DNA of 16,006 nucleotides. Origin: AC-50 sp035640455. GTDB taxonomy: Bacteria > Actinomycetota > Thermoleophilia > Gaiellales > Gaiellaceae. Below the pieces are notes generated by a model. It saw nothing but the letters and a program-made list of their open reading frames with translations, searched no databases and was not told the origin of the DNA. A program made the translations under genes and the position numbers. Positions within the stretch are counted from its first letter, which is position 1. Each line of letters opens with the position of its first letter. Below are positions 6,832 through 14,700 of this stretch, in pieces. Location: the NCBI GenBank assembly GCA_035640455.1, contig DASQWB010000115.1, positions 1-16,006 on the forward strand. The letters run 5' to 3'.

Positions 6832-7675
6832 GGACGCCGCCGGCGACCATGAGCGCGGCGGCGAGCACGAGCCGCGGCCCGACGCCCTCGGCGCGCCGCA
6901 GGACGAGCGCAGACCACACGACGGCCCAGAGCGACTCGGTCGCGTACAGCGGGGCGACGATCGTCACCCGGCCGTGGTCGAAGGCGACGAAGACGGCGGC
7001 GTAGGCGAGGCCGAAGAGGAGCGAGGCGAGCCCGAGCGGCCGCCAGATCGCACGCAGGGACGACGAGAAGAGCGGCCTCCGGTCGACGAGCAGGAGGGCG
7101 GCGATGAACGCCGTCGCCGAAACGAGCAGGGCCGCCGCGGCGACGACACCGGGGACGTCGTTCCCGGTGTCCGCCCAGCGGACGAAGTTGTCCCGCGCGG
7201 AGATCAGCGCCGCGGCGAGGACGCCCGCCGCCGTGCCGAGCGCGGTCAGGCGCGCCGCGGCCGACCGGATCGTGACGAGCGCGAGCCCGCCGCCGACGAC
7301 CGCGATCGTCCCGAGGACGAGCCCCGCCCGCAGCGGCTCGCCGAGGAGCGTGATCGCGAAAAGCGCCGAGAGGAGCGGCGAGACGCCGATCAGGATCGCG
7401 GTCCGGGAGGCGCCGATCGTGGCGATCGCACGCACGAAGAGCACCTGCGAGAGCCCGGGCGCGACGAGGCCGGCGACGAGGAACGGCCAGACGCCGTGCC
7501 AGCTCAGGCCGCCGGCGAACGGCGCGGCGAGGACGAGACAGACCGCGAGGGCGCCCGCCGTGGTCGCGAGCGCGACCGCTTCCGGATCCGTCGTCGGCCC
7601 GAAGGCGGCCCGGATCGCAACCGCCATCGCGCCGAAGAGCACCGCCGAGAGCGCCGCAAGCGCGAACGCGAGCAC
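6812..7675 (-). CDS. EamA/DMT-family transporter
   Basis: The 287-residue protein has ten hydrophobic helices arranged as two EamA repeats (about 5-138 and 150-285). Characteristic EamA pieces are LSAVLFGAMAVAIRAAF in helix 1, SPLLSALFAITLLGEP at the end of repeat 1, and APLYATESLWAVVWSALVL in repeat 2. The family moves small metabolites such as amino acids or nucleosides; the substrate cannot be told from sequence. The GTG start at 7675-7673 lies only 6 bases after the creatininase-family stop, so the two form an operon. The stop (6814-6812) lies inside the 3' end of the convergent CtaG-type gene. Confidence 0.87.
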   Translation of the reverse strand: MLAFALAALSAVLFGAMAVAIRAAFGPTTDPEAVALATTAGALAVCLVLAAPFAGGLSWHGVWPFLVAGLVAPGLSQVLFVRAIATIGASRTAILIGVSPLLSALFAITLLGEPLRAGLVLGTIAVVGGGLALVTIRSAAARLTALGTAAGVLAAALISARDNFVRWADTGNDVPGVVAAAALLVSATAFIAALLLVDRRPLFSSSLRAIWRPLGLASLLFGLAYAAVFVAFDHGRVTIVAPLYATESLWAVVWSALVLRRAEGVGPRLVLAAALMVAGGVLIGVSR

Positions 7676-7681
7676 GCCGCG

Positions 7682-8383
7682 TCAGCGCCAGCCGTGCTCG
7701 AGGACCTCGCGGACCTCCTCGACGCCGCTCCGCCAGATCTCCAGCATCTCCTCGTCCGGCCGGCGGTAGACACCGCCGTACGAGCCGTCGCCGAGGAGAC
7801 GGCGGACGCCCTCGGGATCCTCGGGCCGGAGGCGCGCGAGATCGACCATCGGCTTGCGCTCGTCCGGGAACTCGACGCCCTCCAAGCGCGTCCAAGGGAA
7901 GCTCTCCAGCCACGACGCGTGGCTCGCCTCCGGGTCGATCCGCTCGACGACCGCCCACGTTCGCGGCGCGTTCCACCAGCTCAAGAAGATCGCTTGCGCG
8001 CCGGGGTTCGCCGCCATCCACTCAGCCACGAGGGCGGCGCCGGGCGCGTTGCCGCCGTGGCCGTTGACGAGCAGGAAGCGGCGGAAGCCCTGCCCGTGGA
8101 GCGAGTCGAGGAGGTCGCCGAGGACGGCGAGGAAGGTGTCGACGCGGAGCGTCGGGCTGCCCGGGAACGCGCCGAAGTACGGCGTCAGCCCGTAGGGGAG
8201 CGCGGGCAGCACCGGCACCCCGAGCGGCTCGGCGGCCTCCACCGACACGCGCTCAGCGAGGATCGCGTCGGTTCCGAGCGACAGGTAGGCATGCTGCTCG
8301 GTCGACCCGAGCGGGAGCACGATCCGGTCGTCGCGCGCGAGGTACTCCTCGAGCTGCATCCAGTTGCAGTCCCAGACGCGCAC
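7682..8383 (-). CDS. Creatininase-family amidohydrolase
   Basis: The 233-residue protein matches the creatininase family (PF02633), metal-dependent hydrolases of cyclic or linear amides. Signatures: LPLGSTEQHAYLSLGTDA (23-40) supplies Glu29, His31 and Asp39 as metal ligands. LLVNGHGGN (104-112) supplies His109. The segment SHASWLES (154-161) occupies the place of the family H-A-G-E-x-E-T motif and keeps His155 and Glu160. Creatininase itself has NGHYEN, so the NGHGGN form here points to a different substrate, as in MftE-like or formamide hydrolase relatives. The start is GTG at 8383-8381. It is the first gene of a two-gene operon with the EamA transporter. Confidence 0.87.
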   Translation of the reverse strand: MRVWDCNWMQLEEYLARDDRIVLPLGSTEQHAYLSLGTDAILAERVSVEAAEPLGVPVLPALPYGLTPYFGAFPGSPTLRVDTFLAVLGDLLDSLHGQGFRRFLLVNGHGGNAPGAALVAEWMAANPGAQAIFLSWWNAPRTWAVVERIDPEASHASWLESFPWTRLEGVEFPDERKPMVDLARLRPEDPEGVRRLLGDGSYGGVYRRPDEEMLEIWRSGVEEVREVLEHGWR

Positions 8384-8452
8384 CGGCGGATGCTAGTCGG
8401 GGCCAACAAACGCCGCCGCCTCGCCGTCAGAACGTGCGGACAGGCACGAGCG

Positions 8453-9145
8453 ATGAGACGCCGGCTCCTTCTCGTCCTCGCAGGCGCCGCGGCGCTCGCC
8501 GCGCCCCCGGGCGCGCGGGCCGCCGACCACCTCTATCTCGACGCCTCGACGCGCTCGGCGGCGCCCTCTCGGGCTGGCGGCTCGCCGTGCACGCCGGCTC
8601 GGGCGACGTCTACACCCACGGACGAGGCCGGCGACCCGTCGCCGCTCACGCGCGGCGGGTACGTCCGCGTCCGGCTCGTCCGCCGGGGCCGGGCTCGCCG
8701 ACGAGCGGCATGACCTGATCGGGCTGCCGACGAGCGACACGATTGCCTTCGACGGCACCGCTGGCGCGCTGGGCGTGCGCTCGGAGCTCGGCTCGTCGCT
8801 CGCGATCCGGATGACGATCTCGACGACGGGAGCGGCGACGCCGACGAACGCGCTCGCCTGCGCGGGCGGCACGTTCGTCTCCGTCCCGGTCCGCCTGACC
8901 GGATCCTTCGCCCTGGTCACGGGCACGAAGCTCTTCGGGCGGCTGCGGCCCAGCTCGCTCTCGGGTCGGCTGATCTACAACACGGGCGCGCACGTACGCA
9001 AGTGCTTCGACCAGCAGGTCGCGGTGTGCACGCCCGGCGAGGAGCCGGTGGCGCTCGACCCGGGCGCGGCGCGGCCGGTGGTCGTGCTCGGCGCCGTCTG
9101 GGCGCCGAAGGAGCGCTACGGGTACGCCGCCTGGAGCTCTTATCT
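8453..9145 (+). pseudogene. Frameshifted remnant of a secreted protein gene
   Basis: An ATG at 8453 opens a signal peptide (MRRRLLLVLAGAAALAAP, then GARAADHLYLDAS). The G/C-third-position coding signal then changes frame three times. It leaves the first frame near 8550 for one reading ALSGWRLAVHAGSGDVYTH. It returns near 8620 (DEAGDPSPLTRGGYVRVRLV). It moves to the third frame near 8690 (LADERHDLIGLPTSDTIAFD) and continues to about YGYAAWSSY near 9145. Beyond that the frame stays open to 9278, but the codon pattern collapses, so the 3' end looks lost. The two Cys (CFDQQVAVC) suggest an exported disulfide. I recognise no family. Real decay and sequencing indels cannot be separated here. Confidence 0.6.
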
Positions 9146-9510
9146 CCGCGGACCTGCCGATCCGGAGTGGCACCTCCGACTTCCAGCCGCGCATACGGCG
9201 GACGTAGAAGTCGATGACGACGCGCTGCCGCACGTGACGTGGGAGCTCGTAGCACGTGACGTGGGAGCTCGTAGATGACGTTCGTCGTGTAGCCGGAAGG
9301 CGGACCCATCTCGCTGTTGTAGTAGGGCGCCGACGTCTTCGAGACGACGAGGGCGCGCGGGAACCTCGGCAGCGAGCGCAGGACCGCCTCGTTCCTCTCG
9401 ACGTACCCGTTGCTGCGGCTTCTGAGCGCGACGGCCACGCCGACGCTCACGAGCACGAGGCCCGCGGCTGCGCCGAGCACGAGGAGACGCGGTCGTCGCA
9501 GAGTCGACAT
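9145..9510 (-). pseudogene. Membrane-anchored protein gene broken by a 22-bp duplication
   Basis: From ATG 9510-9508 the frame reads MSTLRRPRLLVLGAAAGLVL, a basic N-terminus and one membrane helix. It continues with YVERNEAVLRSLPRFPRA and GYTTNVIYELPRHV. A second copy of a 22-bp unit then shifts the frame. Removing one copy restores a smooth continuation, ELPRHV-RQRVVIDFYVRRMRGW, in the frame with GC3-rich codons. Coding character then fades near 9150, where the converging plus-strand remnant ends, so the C-terminus appears missing. I do not recognise the family. The intact form would have been an anchored extracytoplasmic protein. Confidence 0.62.
9230..9274. repeat. Exact 22-bp tandem duplication
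   Basis: Two identical 22-bp units, starting CACGTGACGT and ending GAGCTCGTAG, occupy 9231-9252 and 9253-9274 with no gap; a one-base flank match extends the repeat to 9230. Since 22 is not a multiple of three, the second copy shifts the reading frame of the minus-strand gene. It looks like a recent replication slip or an assembly artefact. Confidence 0.9.
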
Positions 9511-9523
9511 CGGCCTGCCCGAG

Positions 9524-9598
9524 TCGGGACGGGCGGATTCGAACCGCCGGCCTCCGCGTCCCAAACGCGGCGCTCTAACCAGGCTGAGCTACGTCCCG
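9524..9598 (-). tRNA. tRNA-Pro (anticodon UGG)
   Basis: Read on the minus strand, the 75-base gene begins CGGGACGTAGCTCAGCCTGG. The acceptor is CGGGACG/CGTCCCG, with the C1:G72 pair typical of bacterial tRNA-Pro. The anticodon stem CCGCG/CGCGG holds loop TTTGGGA, giving anticodon TGG. The T arm GGCGG/CCGCC carries loop TTCGAAT. The discriminator is A and CCA is not encoded. Confidence 0.96.
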
Positions 9599-9630
9599 TC
9601 GCAGCCAGTCTAGCCCTGTAGGTTCCGCGG

Positions 9631-10578
9631 GTGGTCGAGCCGATCCTGCCCGCGGGCGCGCCTCCCCGCGACAGACGACCACTCCTCGGCTACGTGATGG
9701 TCCTCCTCGCGGCGACGCTCTTCGCCGTCAACGGAACCGTCTCGAAGGTGATCCTCGACGCGGGGCTGCCGTCGTCGCGGCTCGCCCAGATCCGCTCGAC
9801 CGGAGCGCTCGTCGGCCTCGGCCTCGTCCTTGCGCTGACGAGCCCGGCGCGGCTCCGGCTGCGCGCGCGCGAGCTGCCGACGCTCGTCCTCTTCGGCGTC
9901 TTCGGGCTCGCCTTCGTGCAGTGGTTCTACTTCATCGCCATCCATCGCCTGGCGATTGGGATCGCGCTCCTCCTCCAGTACCTCGCGCCCCTCCTCGTGG
10001 CGCTCTGGGCCCGGTTCGTCTACCGCGAGCACGTACGGCGGCGGATCTGGGTCGCCCTCACCCTCGCGCTCGCCGGCCTCTCGCTCGTCGTCGAGGTCTG
10101 GAGCGGGGTCGCGCTCGACGGCCGCGGCGTCGCCGCCTGCTTCGCGGCGGCGCTGTCGTACGCCCTCTACATCCTGGTCGCTGAGCGCGCCGTCTCGACC
10201 CGCGACCCGATCTCGCTCTCGTGCTACGGCTTCCTCTTCGCCTCGCTCTTCTGGGCCGCCGTGCAGCCTTGGTGGACGTTCCCGGAATCGGTCGTCGCCC
10301 GCAGCACGCCGCTCCTCGGCCACCTGTCCGGGCTCCACGCGCCCGTCTGGTCGCTCGTCGTCTGGATGATCGTCCTCGGGACGATCGTCCCGTTCGCGCT
10401 CGTCGTCACGGCGCTTCGCCACGTCTCCGCGACGAACGCCGGAATCGCCGCGATGCTCGAGCCGCCGGCAGCGGCCGTGGTGGCGTTTCTCTGGCTCGGC
10501 GAGTCGCTCGATTCCTTCCAACTCCTGGGCGGAGCGGTCGTTCTCGCCGCGATCCTGCTCGCGCAAAGTTCGCGTTAA
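9631..10578 (+). CDS. EamA/DMT-family transporter
   Basis: The 315-residue, ten-helix protein has two EamA repeats (about 20-155 and 168-312). Typical sequences are LLAATLFAVNGTVSKVILDAG in helix 1, ALLLQYLAPLLVALWARFVYRE at the end of repeat 1, and AGIAAMLEPPAAAVVAFLWLGES at the end of repeat 2. The last resembles exporters such as RhaT/YdcZ-like and amino acid efflux members; the substrate is unknown. The start is GTG at 9631; a basic 16-residue head precedes helix 1. It is not closely similar to the EamA protein at 6812-7675, so the two are not a recent duplication. It ends at an intrinsic terminator whose loop contains the stop codon. Confidence 0.88.
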   Translation: MVEPILPAGAPPRDRRPLLGYVMVLLAATLFAVNGTVSKVILDAGLPSSRLAQIRSTGALVGLGLVLALTSPARLRLRARELPTLVLFGVFGLAFVQWFYFIAIHRLAIGIALLLQYLAPLLVALWARFVYREHVRRRIWVALTLALAGLSLVVEVWSGVALDGRGVAACFAAALSYALYILVAERAVSTRDPISLSCYGFLFASLFWAAVQPWWTFPESVVARSTPLLGHLSGLHAPVWSLVVWMIVLGTIVPFALVVTALRHVSATNAGIAAMLEPPAAAVVAFLWLGESLDSFQLLGGAVVLAAILLAQSSR

Positions 10579-10590
10579 GCGAACTTTTTT
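10565..10590 (+). terminator. Intrinsic terminator of the EamA gene
   Basis: AAAGTTCGC (10565-10573) and GCGAACTTT (10579-10587) form a nine-pair stem with loop GTTAA, followed by T residues to 10590. The TAA stop (10576-10578) sits in the loop. It is the only hairpin in the window with a clear T-tract. Confidence 0.85.
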
Positions 10591-10599
10591 GGCCCTCGT

Positions 10600-10617
10600 A
10601 TCCCCCTTTTGGGGGAT
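10600..10617 (+). promoter_or_regulatory. G/C-tract hairpin upstream of the CAP-domain gene
   Basis: ATCCCCC-TTTT-GGGGGAT forms a perfect seven-pair hairpin 36 bases before the chosen ATG at 10654. It lies just after the EamA terminator, so it probably belongs to the leader or promoter region of the CAP gene. It resembles the hairpin at 91-108, which also precedes a gene with a signal peptide. Confidence 0.35.
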
Positions 10618-10653
10618 GCGAAGAGCTGCTGCCGCTCCTCAGAGTGCCCGCCA

Positions 10654-11130
10654 ATGCGTTCGCCCGCGCAGGTCGCTGCGCTTTGCGCGGCGTTTGTCAT
10701 TGCGCTTTCAGTTATTTCCGGGGCTTCCGCCGCGGTTTTCTCGCGGACGTCGGAGAGCCGGATCATCGGCGCGATGAACCGCGTGCGGGTCGCGCACGGC
10801 CTGCGCCCGCTGCGCGTCGTGGAGCGGCTGCACGCCGCTGCCCGCGCGCACTCTGCGGACATGATCCGCCGCGGCTACTTCGGCCACGGGGCCTTCGCGC
10901 GCCGCATGGACGGATACGGCGTGCAGGCCCAGGTCGTCGGCGAGAACCTCGCCTGGGGCAGCGGCGTCTACGGCACCGCGAGCACGATCGTCCACGAGTG
11001 GCTCGTGAGCCCCGAGCACCGGGCAAACCTGCTCCGCCCCGGCTTCAGCGCCGTCGGCGTCGGCTCGGCCATCGGCCCCTTCGCCGGCCGCCGCGCCGTC
11101 GTCGTCACCGCCGATTTCACAGGAACCTAA
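10654..11130 (+). CDS. Secreted CAP/SCP-domain protein
   Basis: The ATG at 10654 gives a 158-residue protein. An in-frame ATG at 10609 would overlap the upstream hairpin and add a head that spoils the signal peptide, so I prefer the shorter form. Residues 1-27 are a signal peptide with likely cleavage after ASA or SAA. The CAP domain (about 33-155) contains the four classic cavity residues: His78 in YFGHGAF, Glu97 in GENLAWG, Glu115 in VHEWLVSPEHR and His122. Bacterial CAP proteins of this small type are extracellular, and their activity is largely unknown. This is a compact member that ends right after the final beta strand (VVVTADFTGT). Confidence 0.87.
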   Translation: MRSPAQVAALCAAFVIALSVISGASAAVFSRTSESRIIGAMNRVRVAHGLRPLRVVERLHAAARAHSADMIRRGYFGHGAFARRMDGYGVQAQVVGENLAWGSGVYGTASTIVHEWLVSPEHRANLLRPGFSAVGVGSAIGPFAGRRAVVVTADFTGT

Positions 11131-11216
11131 GGCACCGCTTGCGGTGCCGCCGTCAGGATGTGGAGGCTTCGCCTCCGCATCCGTCTGAAATGACCGGTCG
11201 ATCCGGCTGGATCGAC
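11131..11216. terminator. Three consecutive hairpins between convergent genes
   Basis: Directly after the CAP stop are three perfect or near-perfect hairpins. The first is GGCACCG-CTTG-CGGTGCC (11131-11148). The second is GGATGTGGAGGC-TTC-GCCTCCGCATCC (11156-11182, twelve pairs with one G-T). The third is GTCGATCC-GGCT-GGATCGAC (11197-11216). The response-regulator gene ends at 11225 on the other strand. No T-tract follows, so these probably act together as a bidirectional stop or as RNA 3'-end protection. Confidence 0.55.
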
Positions 11217-11224
11217 TCCCAGGC

Positions 11225-11662
11225 CTAATCCTCTTCCATCAGCACGCGGAGCTCGGCGAGCTTCTCGTGCCGCAGCTCCTCCCGCTCCCCCCGCTCGACG
11301 CGGGCGAGGACGTCCTCGACGAGCGGAGCGAGCTCGAGTGGGTTGAACGGCTTCGTCACGTAGTCGACGCCGCCGATGTCGATCCCGCGGGCCCGGTCGC
11401 GGAACTCCGCGCGGGCCGTGAGGAAGACGATCGGGATCTTCTTCGTCGCCGAGTCGACGAGGAGCTGCTCGGCGACGCGCCAGCCGTCGAGCCCGGGCAT
11501 CATCACGTCGAGCAGGATCACGTCCGGCTTCTCGTTCCGCGCGTAGTCGAGCCCGGTCGGGCCGTCGGCCGCCTCGAGCACCTGCATCCCCTCGGCCTCG
11601 AGGTTGACCCGGCACAGGAGGCGGATCGGCGCCTCGTCGTCGATCACGAGAACCTTCGTCAT
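11225..11662 (-). CDS. Single-domain response regulator (receiver only)
   Basis: The ATG at 11662-11660 gives 145 residues. The receiver domain (1-120) has all key residues: acidic pocket Asp8/Asp9, phosphoacceptor Asp52 in ILLDVMMPGLDG, Thr82 in VFLTARAE and Lys104 in VTKPF. There is no output domain, only a charged helical tail (RVERGEREELRHEKLAELRV). The protein may therefore act by protein contact or as a phosphate relay, rather than by binding DNA. A GTG at 11692 would add 10 residues that do not belong to the fold. The gene follows the large kinase on the same strand with a 42-bp gap, so the two are very likely co-transcribed partners. Confidence 0.9.
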   Translation of the reverse strand: MTKVLVIDDEAPIRLLCRVNLEAEGMQVLEAADGPTGLDYARNEKPDVILLDVMMPGLDGWRVAEQLLVDSATKKIPIVFLTARAEFRDRARGIDIGGVDYVTKPFNPLELAPLVEDVLARVERGEREELRHEKLAELRVLMEED

Positions 11663-11704
11663 CCGGTGTCTCGAATCAGGCGCTATACCCACGGCGCGGC
11701 GACC

Positions 11705-14700
11705 TCACTCCACGCTCGTCGGGACGCGAGTGGCGGCGAGCGGCAGCTCGAACGAGAACGCCGAGCCCTCACCCTCGACGGAGTGGACGTCGATGCGGCC
11801 GCCCATCGCGCCGACGAGGCCCTGGGCGATGAAGAGCCCGAGGCCGGTGCCGCCCTGGCCGCCGTCGCGCGTGGAGGCCTCGGCCCGGTAGAACTTCCTG
11901 AAGATGCGGTCGCGCTCGGCGGCCGGGATGCCGACCCCCTCGTCCGCGACCTCGAGCTCGACCCTGTCGTCCTTGCGACGCGCGCTCACGGTCACCGTCC
12001 CGCCCGCCGGCGAGTAGCGGACGGCGTTGTCGAGGAGCACGCCGAGGATCTGCCGGAGCTTCTCGCCGTCGGCCTCGGCGGCCAGAGGCTCGTCGGGGAG
12101 GTCGACGACGAAGGCGTGCTCCTCCGGCGAGCTCGCCTGTGCGGCGGCGACGGTCTCGGCGACGAGGGCCCGGACGTCGGTCGGCGCGAGCGACACCTGG
12201 AGGTCGTCGGTCTCCAGGCGGGCGACGTTGAGGAGGGCGTCGACGATCTCCGTGAGCCGCTCGGACTCCGACGCGATGTAGCTCAGGAAGGTCCGCCGCT
12301 CCTCCTCGCCGAAGAGCACGTCCTGGCGCAGGAGCGTCTCGGCGAAGCCGTAGATGGAGGTCAGCGGGGTCCGCAGCTCGTGTGAGACGGCCGAGACGAA
12401 GTCGGACTTCATCTGCTCGACGACCTGGTCGGCCGAGATGTCGCGGAAGGCGAAGATCCGACCCGCGACGGCCCCGGCAGGATCGCGCATGACCGCCTCG
12501 GTCACCGAGAGCCAGACCCGCTGGCCGCCGCGGACGATCGGGACGGGCTCGTCGCCCGGCGACTCGAGATCGCGCCCGAGTACCTGCGCCGGCGCGCGGC
12601 CGAGCGCCTCCTCCTGCGGCACGCCCGTGATCTGCTCGGCGGCCTGGTTCCAGAGGACGACCTGCCCCTCGCGGTCGACGGCGACGATGCCGTCGGCGAT
12701 GTTGGCGAGGATGGCGAAGCTCCGCTCCTTCTCGAGCGCGACTCGCTGGTAGAGCTCCGCATTGGAGAGCGCGGCCGAGGTATTACCCGCCAGCGCCAGG
12801 AGCGCCTCGACCTCCTCCGGCCGCCAGGCCCGCGCCCGCGCGCCGTAGACCGACAGCACGCCGTGGAGCGAGCCCTCGGGGCCGACGAGCGGCACGCCGA
12901 GATAGGAGGCGCAGCCGGCGGCGAGGACCGGATCGGCGGCCACGAGCCGCGGGTCGTCGTCCGCCCGCTCGATCGTGACCGGCGCGCGCGACTGGACGAC
13001 GTCTCCGGAGAGGCGGCCGATCGCCGGTGAGCGCGCGCCGAGCGCGGCCTCGGCGCCCGCGCCCTCGGCCGCCGTGACGACGAGCTCGTCCTCCTCGAGG
13101 ATCCGGATCGCGCAGGCTTCGGCGCCGACCAGCCGCGGCGCCTGCTGGACGACCTCGTCGAGGACGGCGGCCGGGTCGAGCTCGGTGGCAAGGAGGCCGC
13201 CCGTCCGCGCGAGCTGCTGGGACAGCGCCCGCGCCGACCGCTCGGCCTCGAAGAGCTCGGCCCGCTCCAGGGCGCCCTGCGTCGCGTCGGCGAGGTTCCG
13301 CGCGAGCTCGAGGTCGTCGTCCTCGAACCGCCGCTCCTCGCCGAAGAAGACGAGCACGAGGCCCGCCTCGTCGCGGCCCGGCTCGACGGGCACGGCCAGC
13401 ACCGAGCGGCAGCCGCAGCCCTCGGCGAGGGCGCGGAAGTCCTCGCCGAAGCGGTCGTCGTCCGCGAGGCGCGATGCGGCAAGCACCCGGCGCTCGCGCG
13501 CGGCGTCGGCGAGCGCGTCGGTTGCCGTGGCGACGCCGGCCTGCAGAGCCTCGAGGAGCGGCGCGGGGACGTCGTGCGAGCCGACCGGCTCGAGGCGCGA
13601 CCCGCGAGGGACGAGGACGGCGGCGAACGCGCCGCCGAGGGCCTCGCTCGCGGCCTGGGCGACGGCGTGGTACGTCTCGGCGAGCGACAGCGAGTGCCCG
13701 AGGATGGCCGCGATCCGGTAGAAGCCGAGCTGGACGCGGGCCTGCCTCGTCCGCTCGGCGAAGCTCTCGGCGTTCCTCAGCGCCAGCGAGGCGAGGCCGG
13801 CGAATGCCTCGAGGAGGTCGGCATCGGACGAGGTGAAGGAGCGCGCCCCCGCCCGCACCCCCACGCCGAGGACGCCGAGCGTCGCTCCCGACCACGTCAT
13901 CGGCGCCACCATCGCCTGCGAGAAGCCGGCATACGCCCCGTGCGGCACCGGGTCGGGGAGCTGCTCGTAGTCGGTGACGACGACGGGCCGCTTCGCGCGG
14001 AGCGCCTCGCCGGTCACACCCTTGCCGGCCGGGAACTCGTATCCGACGAGATCCGCCGGCAGGCCGTGGACGGCGGCGCAGCGGAGGGAGTCGTGGGCGG
14101 CGTCGAGCAGGTAGCAGTCGGCCGCGTCCACGTCGAGGAGCTGCGCGACCTGGTCGACGAGGAGCTGGAGCACGGCGTCGAGCTGCAGCTCGCTCCCGAG
14201 CGCCTGCGCGGCCTTCAGGAGCCCCGCCTGCTGGTCGATCCGGCGCGCGTTCTCCTCGAGCAGGCGCGCGGTGTGCAGCGCGAGCGACGCCTCGCGCGCG
14301 ACCGCCTCGACGACCGTCACGTCCGCGTCTTCCCACGGCCCGGCGGTGGAGCGATGGAGGCCGAGGACGCCGATGACCTCGTCGAAGACGACGATCGGCG
14401 TCGCGAGCACCGCGCGGACCCCGAGCTCGCGCAGGCCGTGCCGCCCGCCGAGAGCGGGGTCGTCGAGCTCCCGCGCGGCGTCGAGATCCTCGACGGCGAC
14501 GGTCCTCCGCTCCCGCAGCGCGAGGTTCGAGACGGGCAGCGCCTGCGCGCGCTCGCCGATCGAAGCCGCGCCGGGCGCGCGCCACTCGGCGACCACCGGC
14601 ATCGGCTCGCCCGGCTCGCCGAGCCGCACGAAGCAGCGGTCGACGCCGAGCGCGGCGCCGGTCTCGGCGACCGCGACGCCGAGGAGCGCCTCGACGTCGA

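Noticed and set aside
6623..8713. 696-codon plus-strand open frame across the EamA and creatininase genes
   Set aside because: Most of it is an Arg/Asp/Glu-rich shadow of two well-supported minus-strand genes. Only its last part, from the ATG at 8453, looks like real coding and is listed as a pseudogene.
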